Part shown: in pieces, positions 1-7,980 of the stretch
Numbering within the stretch: position 1 is the stretch's first letter
Layout of the letters: each line of letters starts with the position of its first letter
Source of the DNA: Proteobacteria bacterium UBA7420
GTDB taxonomy: Bacteria; Pseudomonadota; Gammaproteobacteria; Magnimaribacterales; D2472
Assembly (NCBI GenBank): GCA_002469975.1
Contig: DKMG01000058.1
Location: forward strand, 1 to 18,063
Direction of reading: 5' to 3'
Length of the DNA stretch: 18,063 nt
Position numbers and translations under genes: made by a program
The notes under the pieces: model-generated
Database searches by the model: none
Told to the model about the DNA's origin: nothing
The model's input: the letters and a program-made list of their open reading frames with translations, nothing else

Positions 1-1
1 A

Positions 2-1015
2 CCCATAGAGAGAATTATTTGGGGCCAGGAAGAGTCAAAATTTAATGTGCCAGGAGGAATTTTTGAAATTGGTCTTGGTATGTGCGGCCCTGTGATGATG
101 CAATATGCTACTGAAGAACAAAAAAATAGATACCTCGCACCAATGGCGGAGGGAGAAGAAATTTGGTGTCAGTTATTTTCAGAACCTTCGGCAGGATCTG
201 ATGTAGCAGGTCTCAGAAGCAAAGCAGAAAAAGATGGTGATGAATGGGTTATTAACGGGCAAAAGGTTTGGACTTCAGGTGCTCATTATTCTGATTTTGG
301 TATTCTAGTTGTCCGACATGATCCAGACATTGCAAAACACAAGGGTTTAACTTTCTTTTTTGTAGATATGAAGTCTCCCGGGATCACAGTGAAGCCCATT
401 AAGCAGATTACAGGCCAAGCAGGAAGCGGCTCTGGTTTTAATGAAGTCTATTTTGATGATGTAAGAATTCCAGACTCTCAACGCTTAGGCGAGATTGGAG
501 ATGGTTGGAAAGTTGCTATTACCACTCTAATGAATGAAAGGTTGGCCGTTGGTGATGCTCGGGGGTCTGATATTGAAGAAGCTCTTACCCTCTCTAAAGC
601 TAAAGATGATGCTGGTGAAGCCTTAATTAAAAATGATGCTGTGAGAGAAAAATTAGCTGACTGGTTCTGTGAAGCTAACGGTCTCAAATATACTAAATTT
701 AGAACTATCTCTGCTCTATCTAAAGGCGAGGCTCCTGGACCAGAGGCTTCAATTACAAAAATTGTTAGCGCAAACAAGCTTCAATCTATTGGAAATTTTG
801 GAATAGACGCCAATGATATGGCTGGGATGCTAATAGATGAAGATGAAGGGGTGAGTTCTTTTCAAGGTGCGTGGCTCGGAGCTCCGGGACTAAGAATAGC
901 GGGTGGCACAGATGAGATATTACGCAACGTTATTGCCGAAAGAGTACTTGGGCTTCCGCAAGACCCAAGGGCTGATAAAGGTGTAGCGTTTAAAGATATT
1001 CCAACTAAGGTCTAA
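2..1015 (+). CDS. acyl-CoA dehydrogenase, 3' part (5' end outside window)
   Basis: This flavoenzyme family oxidises acyl-CoA to trans-2-enoyl-CoA in the cytoplasm. The frame is open from base 2, and family sequence (WGQEE, then PGGIFEIGLG) precedes the GTG at 47. That GTG is therefore internal, and I estimate 50-60 residues are missing upstream. Visible family features are the middle-domain stretch EEIWCQLFSEPSAGSDVAGL, the GQKVWTSGAH segment, a helical segment with GPEASITK, and the C-terminal signature AGGTDEILRN followed by IAERVLGLP. This pattern resembles the large group that includes mycobacterial FadE6/17/26. The Glu of the MCAD-type YEGT motif is Gly here (AGGT), so any catalytic base must lie elsewhere, as in the LCAD/IVD type. 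The substrate cannot be told. The stop codon overlaps the end of the convergent sulfatase-like gene by 11 bases. Confidence 0.93.
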   Translation, partial: PIERIIWGQEESKFNVPGGIFEIGLGMCGPVMMQYATEEQKNRYLAPMAEGEEIWCQLFSEPSAGSDVAGLRSKAEKDGDEWVINGQKVWTSGAHYSDFGILVVRHDPDIAKHKGLTFFFVDMKSPGITVKPIKQITGQAGSGSGFNEVYFDDVRIPDSQRLGEIGDGWKVAITTLMNERLAVGDARGSDIEEALTLSKAKDDAGEALIKNDAVREKLADWFCEANGLKYTKFRTISALSKGEAPGPEASITKIVSANKLQSIGNFGIDANDMAGMLIDEDEGVSSFQGAWLGAPGLRIAGGTDEILRNVIAERVLGLPQDPRADKGVAFKDIPTKV

Positions 1016-2723
1016 AGTTACCAAGGAACCTTAAAAAAGATACATCTTTATCGATTATTAGATCACCAGATGCTATTGCTTTAACAGGGTTTCTTAATCC
1101 TGCCAAGACCTGTTTTAAAATACTTTCTGAAGTATTAATTTTAAAATCGCAGAAATCTGGGCTCGTATTTTTAATCTGCACAATTTGATTGCGAACAATC
1201 ATTGTTTTTACCAATCCAGATGAAAATTCAAAGCATGCATAAATTAATTCTGATGCATCAATCTTATCGGGGTTTAAGTTCACACTTAAAACATCAAAAA
1301 ACATGTCAATTGGGATTTCATCAAGCATGTCGACGCCTGGCTTAATAATATTTCGTTTGGTATCTTTGCCAGCCAGCTTCTGCGCCTCACTTAAAAAATA
1401 ATTTCGTTTATTTGGATTCGAGGAGAGACTGCCGAGATAATGAATGGCTTGAGCTCGCATAGCAATCACCTCATCAAATTTATAGTCAAGAGCTAGGAGT
1501 AGATCTGATAATTCAAGGGCCCACTGCATCTCTTCGACATTTACAGCTAACTCTAATGCTTGATAAAGAGATTCAGGCCCGCCCACTAGCTCTGACATCA
1601 ACTCGGCCTTACGAAACATGGGTGTTGGGTCAAGCTCTGATACATTGCCAGAAAACCAACCCAGATAGCCATTAAATATACTTCGCACAGACCATCGCAC
1701 AGTTCCATAAAATTCTTGTAAAAATGGAGATGAGGCCAGATTCTCAGGCAGTATAAGTTGTTCAATAATTTCTTCTGGATAGAAGCCCAGATTCATCAAG
1801 CGAATAGTTTGATCATGCACAAACTGAATGCCATCTCGATAAAGCTCTAAGACTTCCAAAGTCTGTGGCCCCTGAATAGGAAGTGTGTGACTCGGGTAAA
1901 GATTTTGAGGTTTAAAAGTCAGCATATGATCCAAGCTGCTGACCCATGCTTTGACATTTCTATGAGATGTTCCTCTGATGGTGTAAAGATTTGGAAAAGT
2001 TTTGTATAAATTATCTCCGGGAAATAAAGCGCTAAATTCAGGCAACCAAACAAATAGCTGATCGTCCGTTTCTCCAGGCGCATGATAGAACTCAAAGGCA
2101 ATACCAGATAAATTTATCTTCAGCTCGTCCTCAAAAGTTAGGGTTGGTTTCACATAGCCAGGAGCACTTTTGCCAACACTTAAGAATGGGCCAATTCCAA
2201 CATTTACAACCTCTGATTCCGGCAACTCTGTGCCAAACATTTTTTCAGATCTTGATGAAATAATGGGGTTTAAGATACCAAAGATTTTTTCTACAGCTTT
2301 TGCTGTGGAGTTATGCGCGATAATTAAAGGGGTTTCGGTCTGCTGATCTACAAAATACCTTGCTCCCAAAGTATGGTCGCCATGATTATGAGTGTAGATA
2401 ATAGCTGAAATTGGATTACTGTTTATTGCTGTAAATTGCTTATAGACTTTCTCGGCTTGAAAGACGCTGTCAGTTGCATCAATAATAATATTGCTGCCCT
2501 TCCCCTCAATTAAATAAGAATTAGCAATGCCATACCCCACTGCTGCATGAATACCATTTTCATAAGAATAAACCTGTTGGCTAAACTCTGCAGAATGCTC
2601 ATATAGACTTTGCACGGCAGGGCTATTGCCCTTGCTTCCAAGAAGGACTGGTTCAGTTTTTGAGCATGAAAGGAGAAGACCACATATAATAAATACGTAG
2701 AAAAAATTAAAATAGAATTTCAT
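1005..2723 (-). CDS. lipoprotein of the alkyl/aryl-sulfatase metallo-beta-lactamase family
   Basis: The 572-residue product begins with a lipoprotein signal peptide (hydrophobic residues 4-19, lipobox LLLSC, lipidated Cys20), so it should be membrane-anchored and face the periplasm. The metallo-beta-lactamase core carries the zinc motif HNHGDH (H112, H114, D116, H117), APGETDDQ (E218), FPGDN (D237) and YPSHT (H279). A GWFSGN segment near 355-360 and DPTPMFRKAE belong to the alkyl-sulfatase dimerisation domain, and residues from about 465 to 572 look like the SCP2-like C-terminal domain. SdsA1/YjcS-type relatives hydrolyse alkyl sulfate esters; that activity is inferred here. The family's second metal-binding Glu (ENV motif) appears as Asp (DNL). 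AAGGAG lies 6 bases before the ATG (complement of 2730-2735), which fixes the start. The gene is divergent from mnmC and convergent with the dehydrogenase gene. Confidence 0.88.
   Translation of the reverse strand: MKFYFNFFYVFIICGLLLSCSKTEPVLLGSKGNSPAVQSLYEHSAEFSQQVYSYENGIHAAVGYGIANSYLIEGKGSNIIIDATDSVFQAEKVYKQFTAINSNPISAIIYTHNHGDHTLGARYFVDQQTETPLIIAHNSTAKAVEKIFGILNPIISSRSEKMFGTELPESEVVNVGIGPFLSVGKSAPGYVKPTLTFEDELKINLSGIAFEFYHAPGETDDQLFVWLPEFSALFPGDNLYKTFPNLYTIRGTSHRNVKAWVSSLDHMLTFKPQNLYPSHTLPIQGPQTLEVLELYRDGIQFVHDQTIRLMNLGFYPEEIIEQLILPENLASSPFLQEFYGTVRWSVRSIFNGYLGWFSGNVSELDPTPMFRKAELMSELVGGPESLYQALELAVNVEEMQWALELSDLLLALDYKFDEVIAMRAQAIHYLGSLSSNPNKRNYFLSEAQKLAGKDTKRNIIKPGVDMLDEIPIDMFFDVLSVNLNPDKIDASELIYACFEFSSGLVKTMIVRNQIVQIKNTSPDFCDFKINTSESILKQVLAGLRNPVKAIASGDLIIDKDVSFLRFLGNFRP
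2660..2690 (+). promoter_or_regulatory. candidate sigma70-type promoter of mnmC
   Basis: A perfect TATAAT at 2685-2690 is preceded by TTGAGC at 2660-2665. The 19-base spacer is longer than ideal and the -35 box is weak. Transcription would start near 2697, about 40 bases before the mnmC ATG at 2737. The element lies inside the signal-peptide codons of the divergent lipoprotein gene. Confidence 0.45.
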
Positions 2724-2736
2724 AAGTTACTCCTTA

Positions 2737-4572
2737 ATGCCAATTCATCATAGTCTATTTAACAATCCATTTGAGGTCAAAGGCCAAGATATAAATTGGG
2801 TTGAGGGACTGCCACATTCTCGGGATTACGATGATCGATTCTTTCAAGCAGATGCGGTTCAAGAAATAAAAAATGTATTTATAGAGCCAAATAACTTAGA
2901 AAATCGTTTTAAGGCAGATAAGAAATTGACCATTGGAGAATTAGGTTTTGGGTTTGGTTTAAATTTTTTAGTGACTGCAATGATGTGGTGCAACAGAAAA
3001 AATGAATCCAATATGGGGACCTTGGACTACCTATCTGTTGATGAGGCGCTGCCTTCAAAAGAAGAGATCTTTCAGGTGATAAAGCACTTCCCTGAACTGC
3101 AAGAGGTTGGTGGATACTTTTTAAGCAAATATCTGCCCATGCACAATGATATGCATAGAATAGATTTACCAAAATTAAATATTCGTCTTACATTAATACA
3201 AAATAATGTCGAGCTTGCTTTAAAAAATCTTTTAGGTTTTTCCAATAACTTGATTGATGCTTGGTACCTCGATGGCTTTGATCCTTCAAAAAATCAGGGC
3301 ATGTGGAGTAGTAATGTGATCCAACTCATTGGCATGCTATCAGCTAATGAGGCAACTTTTGGGACATTTACATCGGCTGGTTTTGTAAAAAGACATCTGC
3401 AAAAATTTGGCTTTGAGGTCATCAAAGTCAAAGGCTTCGCCAACAAAAGGCATAAGTTGGTTGGAAAAAAAACAAGCTCACAAGGCATAACTAATAATTT
3501 AAATATTGCTAATCCACGCATCGCCATCATAGGCTCAGGCATTGCAGGCAGTACTTGCGCCTTCTCAGCTGCCGCACATGGCATGCAGGTTGACGTCTTC
3601 GAGTATGGCTCGCAAGCAGCATGTGGAACTTCCAGTAACCCTGTGGCAGCCTTGTATCCAAGATTCTCTGCTAGCAATAGTCCCTATGCTCATCTCATTG
3701 CTCAGAGCTATTTTTATGCTGATAAGTTGTATGGTAATTTTCCATCTGAATACAAAAGATCAGGCTTGATGTTTTCGCACTTCAATCATTACCAGGAAGA
3801 GTGGCTCAAAAGTATGCTTGCCCTCAACAGAGATGATATTTTTCAGCTTATTGATCAGGATGCTATGCATCAAGAATTTGGATTAAATTCAAAAGGATTG
3901 AAAGTTCTGCAAGGCGGCTACCTGTTTCCTCAAGCTCTTTGTAGGGAGCTTTTAAACCAAAAAAATATTAATGTATACACAGATCATTGCTTCAAGGAGG
4001 TCTCAGACAAAGATTCTAAACTCCAATTACATTTTTCCAATCAGCGCACTAGCATTAACACATATGATGCTGTAATTATTGCAAGTGGTGCTGGTCTCTT
4101 GCCTTATATTCCCACTCTCAAGATTTCAAAAGGTCAGCTTGCTGGGTTAACAGAGCCGCAAATGATTGAACCTATGATGCCCGTGAACTCTGAGGGCTAT
4201 ATTCTTCCAAAAGTTAATGGGGTAACGTGGGTTGGCTCAACTCACGACAAAGAGTTTCTTGATCTTGAGGCATCAGAAGACTCAGCTCGAGACTTAATTA
4301 TTCGCACAGAAAAAAATTTTAATATAAAGCTACAAACTCAGGGCTCAATAATGACTGAGGCTCGTCTTAGAGTTGGCAGCAAGGATCTACTTCCAATTGC
4401 TGGCAGAATTTCAACCACTCAAAACATCTATGCTTTAGGAGCATTAGGTTCTCGAGGTTTTAGCTTAGCTCCCCTCCTCTCTGAATATCTTATTTCTCAA
4501 ATCAATAATGCACCTAACCCCATCTCAACCGCCATTGCTTTATCGGTCGACCCTAAGAGATTTATAAATTAA
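2737..4572 (+). CDS. mnmC: bifunctional tRNA mnm5s2U34 biosynthesis protein MnmC
   Basis: This enzyme completes the mnm5 group on uridine 34 of tRNAs. The C-terminal FAD domain removes carboxymethyl from cmnm5(s2)U, and the N-terminal SAM-dependent domain then methylates nm5U. It follows MnmE/MnmG action. In 611 residues (E. coli about 668) both halves are visible. The methyltransferase has GELGFGFGLNFL (67-78, SAM site), WYLDGFDPSKNQGMW (176-190) and SAGFVKRHLQ (213-222). The DAO-type FAD domain starts near 261 with RIAIIGSGIAG (dinucleotide site) and ends with LGALGSRGFSLAPLL. The N-terminus aligns with the family start (GLPHSRDYDDRFF near 24-36), which supports the ATG at 2737, although no good ribosome site precedes it. 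The 3' end overlaps the convergent lipoprotein gene by 11 bases. Confidence 0.95.
   Translation: MPIHHSLFNNPFEVKGQDINWVEGLPHSRDYDDRFFQADAVQEIKNVFIEPNNLENRFKADKKLTIGELGFGFGLNFLVTAMMWCNRKNESNMGTLDYLSVDEALPSKEEIFQVIKHFPELQEVGGYFLSKYLPMHNDMHRIDLPKLNIRLTLIQNNVELALKNLLGFSNNLIDAWYLDGFDPSKNQGMWSSNVIQLIGMLSANEATFGTFTSAGFVKRHLQKFGFEVIKVKGFANKRHKLVGKKTSSQGITNNLNIANPRIAIIGSGIAGSTCAFSAAAHGMQVDVFEYGSQAACGTSSNPVAALYPRFSASNSPYAHLIAQSYFYADKLYGNFPSEYKRSGLMFSHFNHYQEEWLKSMLALNRDDIFQLIDQDAMHQEFGLNSKGLKVLQGGYLFPQALCRELLNQKNINVYTDHCFKEVSDKDSKLQLHFSNQRTSINTYDAVIIASGAGLLPYIPTLKISKGQLAGLTEPQMIEPMMPVNSEGYILPKVNGVTWVGSTHDKEFLDLEASEDSARDLIIRTEKNFNIKLQTQGSIMTEARLRVGSKDLLPIAGRISTTQNIYALGALGSRGFSLAPLLSEYLISQINNAPNPISTAIALSVDPKRFIN
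2752..2780 (-). promoter_or_regulatory. candidate sigma70-type promoter of the sulfatase-like lipoprotein gene
   Basis: On the minus strand TTGACC (2780-2775) is followed after 17 bases by TAGACT (2757-2752). These match five and four of the six consensus bases. Transcription would start near 2745, about 20 bases before the ATG at 2723, which leaves room for the AAGGAG ribosome site. The whole promoter lies within the first codons of mnmC on the other strand. It was found by eye only. Confidence 0.4.
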
Positions 4573-5077
4573 CTAATAGATGCTCAACAAGAAGTTCGGC
4601 TGAAGAGGAATCGGTAGGAGTGTAACTTGAGCCTTTGCGCCATTTGGTTAATCCGGTCCATAAAGTCTTATCCTCAATCACATCCTTCACTGAAATTCTT
4701 AAATAGAATTCTGGGACTGAGTTCACGCGATCAAAATCATGCAAATAACGCCTATGTAAGGGATAGCCATAAAAGCGAAAATCATCCACTTTAATTTTCT
4801 CCTTACTTGCAAGACCAATCTCTATCATGAGTGTGGCATCGATAGACGAGGTATGGCCTGTATCTGTAAGATATTTGCGCGCTGCTTCACCTAAGTTTTC
4901 TATTAAAATAGGATCCATTTCAACAGGCAGATTATCCTGATTTAAATAAATTTTAAATTCTGAGGCAGGCTCAAGTTGAAAATTATTCCTGCTATTTAGC
5001 TCAACAAAAGGTGTAGTCGTACATGCTGAAATCAACAAAAGCATAGAGGCGATCAAGGAATGGTTTTTATATGTCAT
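4562..5077 (-). CDS. small lipoprotein of unknown function
   Basis: The chosen start gives MTYKNHSLIASMLLLISAC, a typical lipoprotein signal with lipobox LISAC, and a protein of 171 residues. An in-frame ATG at 5119 would add 14 residues (MHYISHINDRLLLP) ahead of the signal and place the start upstream of the likely promoter region, so it is less likely. The mature part, about 150 residues, has alternating hydrophobic strands, one helix (PILIENLGEAARKYL), and a late segment FYLRISVKDVIEDKTLWTG. The last resembles the strand-D-strand-LWxG pattern of DUF4136-like lipoproteins, but this similarity is weak and no function follows from it. It converges on mnmC with an 11-base overlap and is divergent from the M16 peptidase gene. 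No terminator is visible at its 3' end. Confidence 0.7.
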   Translation of the reverse strand: MTYKNHSLIASMLLLISACTTTPFVELNSRNNFQLEPASEFKIYLNQDNLPVEMDPILIENLGEAARKYLTDTGHTSSIDATLMIEIGLASKEKIKVDDFRFYGYPLHRRYLHDFDRVNSVPEFYLRISVKDVIEDKTLWTGLTKWRKGSSYTPTDSSSAELLVEHLLVNL

Positions 5078-5109
5078 TGGTAATAGTAATCTATCGTTAA
5101 TATGACTAA

Positions 5110-5115
5110 TATAAT
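5110..5115 (+). promoter_or_regulatory. candidate -10 box of the M16 peptidase gene
   Basis: A perfect TATAAT lies in the 61-base divergent spacer, 23 bases before the ATG at 5139. No convincing -35 box is seen 16-19 bases upstream. The reverse strand of almost the same bases (5113-5108) reads TATATT and could serve the divergent lipoprotein gene, so two back-to-back promoters may overlap here. Confidence 0.4.
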
Positions 5116-5138
5116 GCATTTACTTTGTATGAAAAGCT

Positions 5139-7979
5139 ATGTTTGAACTAAAAGAATCACAAGAAATAGAGTTGCTAAATGTTAATGCTCAAATCTATCA
5201 GCACTCAGAATTTGAGACACAACACATTCATCTAGACTCCCCAAACGACGAGAAAGTCTTCATGGTTGCATTTCGTACCATCCCAGAAGACTCTTCAGGC
5301 GTAGCACATATTCTAGAGCACACTTCACTTTGTGGGTCGGCAAAGTATCCTGTCCGTGACCCTTTCTTTATGATGATTAGGCGCTCACTAAACTCTTTCA
5401 TGAATGCATTCACTTCAAGCGATTGGACTGCCTATCCATTTGCAACTCAAAATAATAAAGATTTCAAGAACTTGCTGGATGTGTACGTGGATTCAGCATT
5501 TTTTCCAAGACTAGATCCTTTAGATTTTTCTCAAGAAGGTCATAGATTAGAACTAGATTCCAATCAAGAGTTAGAAATCAAAGGTGTGGTCTTTAATGAG
5601 ATGAAGGGAGCCATGAGCTCGCCGACTGATCAACTTTGGCATGGGATGTCCAAGCATCTATTCGAGGAAACTACTTATCACCACAATAGTGGCGGTGATC
5701 CTGAAAAAATTATTGATTTAACTCATGCAGATTTAGTTGCCTTTCATCAAAAGCATTATCACCCCAGCAATGCCACTTTTTTTACATTCGGAAATGTGTC
5801 GATTGAAGAAATTCATGATCACTTGGAAAAAAATGTATTTAGTAAATTTACTCCCGCGCCATCAAAACTCGTCATTCCTTCGGCTAAGATTTTTAGAGCA
5901 CCACAAATGGCCCAAGGCACTTATCAACCGATACCAGGAGATGAAAATAATCATCATGTTGTAGTGAGCTGGTTGCTTGGCAACAGCCATGAGCCACTTA
6001 ATCTTTTAGAAAAATATTTTCTTTCTAATGTACTGCTTGATAATTCATCATCCCCCCTCAGAAAAGCTCTAGAGCTAACTGATCTAGGTAAATCTCCATC
6101 TCCTTTCCTCGGATTAGAACCAAGTAACAAGGAAATTGTTTTTATGGCAGGTCTCGAGGGAGCAAGAGCCAATCAGTCCGAGGCAATAGAAACGCTTGTT
6201 CTTTCTACCTTAAAAAATTTAGTAAGAGATGGTGTTCCGAGAGACCTTATATCATCTGCACTTCATCAATTAGAGATTGGTCAAAGAGAAATATCTGGAG
6301 GAGGAATGCCATACGGGCTCCAGCTAATGCTAGGCTGCATGAACGCTTGCATGCATTATGACAATCCTATCTCAATGTTAGATTTAGATAAAAACTTCTC
6401 AGAATTAAAAAATAAAATTGACTCTGAGGGTTATGTTGAAGATCTAATTAACTCCTCATTGCTTGAAAATCCACATCGCCTCACTTATGAGCTCAAGCCA
6501 GATGTAAAGTTTAATGAGAATTTAGATACTTACTTCTCTTCTAAGTTAAAAGAAAAAGAGCAGACTCTTTCTGGCAGCGATAAAGATAATATTATTAAAT
6601 TGGCAGATGATCTAAAGCAAAGGCAAGAAGCGGTAGACGATGTAGATATTTTACCAAAAGTTACAATTGCTGACATTCCCTTAAAACGAGAATATACAGA
6701 GATTAAAAAATCTAAGGGAAATAGATCTATCTATGAGGTTGGAACCAATGGTTTGGTCTACTCAGACTTTCTTTTTCCATGCGCTAATCTAACTAATGAA
6801 GAGCTGCTATTCTCTTCTCTCTATACTTTTATTTTGACTGAAGTTGGTTATTTGGATAAATCTTATGAAGAAATTCAAGCATACCAATCTAAAATTAGTG
6901 GTGGAATCAGTGCATCCATCAAACTACAAACAGGTTTGCCATCGGAAGATGGCGAATTATTTTTAAGTGTGAGCTCTAAATGTCTTGCAGAAAATTTTGA
7001 AGAGATGGAGTGCATGATAAGCAACACAGTCCAGCATGTGAGATTCGATGAGGAGAAACGATTGCTTGATTTATTAAATATATTTATTGCAAGAAGCGAG
7101 GAATCTTTAAATCAGAATGGACATTACCTAGCCATGAACTCATCCGCAAGCTCTTTAAATGAATTAGCTGCTACATCTTTTCATATCTCTGGGCTGCAAA
7201 TGCTACATCGAACCAAAGAAGTTATTGCAAAAATTCAACTGGATGGAAAGATAGATTACATTAGCGATATTCTACAAAGCATTCATACCAAGATATCTTA
7301 TGAGCCTTATAAAATTTTTACTGCCTGCTCCAAAGCTAGCGTGGCAGACAATACTAAGGAATTTAAAAATCTGTATTCAGATACCAAGCAATCGCTGATT
7401 AAGCCCATCAATACTCAGCTTGCATGGATCACTGGTTCCCAGGTGTGTTATTGCGCTCAATCATTTAATGGGGTCTCAAGAGAGCACCCTGATGCTGCAC
7501 CCTTATCTGTCTTAGCGACAGTGCTAAGAAATGGATTTTTGCATACAGCTATCCGAGAGAAAGGAGGTGCTTACGGTGCTGGAGCAACAAATGATACCTC
7601 AACTAATACATTCAAATTATTTTCATACAGGGATCCAAAGTGTAGAGAGACCTTCGAATCATTTCAAGAAGCAATTGAGTGGGCTAAAACCTCAATAACT
7701 CCTCAGCACCTAGAGGAAGCTATCTTGGGAGTAGTATCATCAATTGATAAGCCGCTATCTCCAGTCGGAGAGGCAAAAAATGATTTCAATTACAACCTAG
7801 AATTGATCAGCATCAAGGAGCGTCTTGAGATGAGACAGAAAGTTATTCATTGCTCCATAGATGACCTGGTTAGGGTCAATGAGGCTTATCTGACTAGGGA
7901 ATCTAAGAAATCCATATTAGCTGGTGAAAGCTTTAAATCTCAAGCGGAGGAACTGGGATTAGAAATAGTAGAGGTTTAG
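5139..7979 (+). CDS. M16C (PreP/Cym1-type) zinc metallopeptidase
   Basis: This is a 946-residue peptidase of the presequence-protease branch of M16. These enzymes form a closed two-half chamber and degrade short unfolded peptides. The inverted zinc motif is HILEH (H57, E60, H61) within GVAHILEHTSLCGS, and the third ligand is E154 in VVFNEMKGAMS. RDPFFMMIRRSLNSFMNAFT and YPFATQN are typical of the branch. The C-terminal half keeps the substrate-binding Arg/Tyr segment IREKGGAYGAGA near residue 810. There is no signal peptide or membrane segment, so the enzyme is probably cytoplasmic and turns over peptides left by other proteases. Length is close to the family norm (about 970). The ribosome site is weak (GAAAAG). 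It ends one base from the convergent transglycosylase-like gene. Confidence 0.93.
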   Translation: MFELKESQEIELLNVNAQIYQHSEFETQHIHLDSPNDEKVFMVAFRTIPEDSSGVAHILEHTSLCGSAKYPVRDPFFMMIRRSLNSFMNAFTSSDWTAYPFATQNNKDFKNLLDVYVDSAFFPRLDPLDFSQEGHRLELDSNQELEIKGVVFNEMKGAMSSPTDQLWHGMSKHLFEETTYHHNSGGDPEKIIDLTHADLVAFHQKHYHPSNATFFTFGNVSIEEIHDHLEKNVFSKFTPAPSKLVIPSAKIFRAPQMAQGTYQPIPGDENNHHVVVSWLLGNSHEPLNLLEKYFLSNVLLDNSSSPLRKALELTDLGKSPSPFLGLEPSNKEIVFMAGLEGARANQSEAIETLVLSTLKNLVRDGVPRDLISSALHQLEIGQREISGGGMPYGLQLMLGCMNACMHYDNPISMLDLDKNFSELKNKIDSEGYVEDLINSSLLENPHRLTYELKPDVKFNENLDTYFSSKLKEKEQTLSGSDKDNIIKLADDLKQRQEAVDDVDILPKVTIADIPLKREYTEIKKSKGNRSIYEVGTNGLVYSDFLFPCANLTNEELLFSSLYTFILTEVGYLDKSYEEIQAYQSKISGGISASIKLQTGLPSEDGELFLSVSSKCLAENFEEMECMISNTVQHVRFDEEKRLLDLLNIFIARSEESLNQNGHYLAMNSSASSLNELAATSFHISGLQMLHRTKEVIAKIQLDGKIDYISDILQSIHTKISYEPYKIFTACSKASVADNTKEFKNLYSDTKQSLIKPINTQLAWITGSQVCYCAQSFNGVSREHPDAAPLSVLATVLRNGFLHTAIREKGGAYGAGATNDTSTNTFKLFSYRDPKCRETFESFQEAIEWAKTSITPQHLEEAILGVVSSIDKPLSPVGEAKNDFNYNLELISIKERLEMRQKVIHCSIDDLVRVNEAYLTRESKKSILAGESFKSQAEELGLEIVEV

Positions 7980-7980
7980 A

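Noticed and set aside
1006..1033. Possible terminator hairpin (TAAGGT with ACCTTA) after the dehydrogenase gene
   Set aside because: The stem is six bases with a 16-base loop and is followed by A rather than T on the plus strand. On the minus strand the T-run precedes it.
3294..3677. Open frame of 127 codons on the minus strand inside mnmC
   Set aside because: It is antisense to the conserved methyltransferase and FAD motifs of MnmC, and the Cys/Met/Pro-rich translation looks like a shadow.
5078..5119. Upstream ATG at 5119 as the start of the small lipoprotein
   Set aside because: It would put 14 extra residues before a complete lipoprotein signal and start upstream of the likely promoter region. 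The ATG at 5077 fits better.
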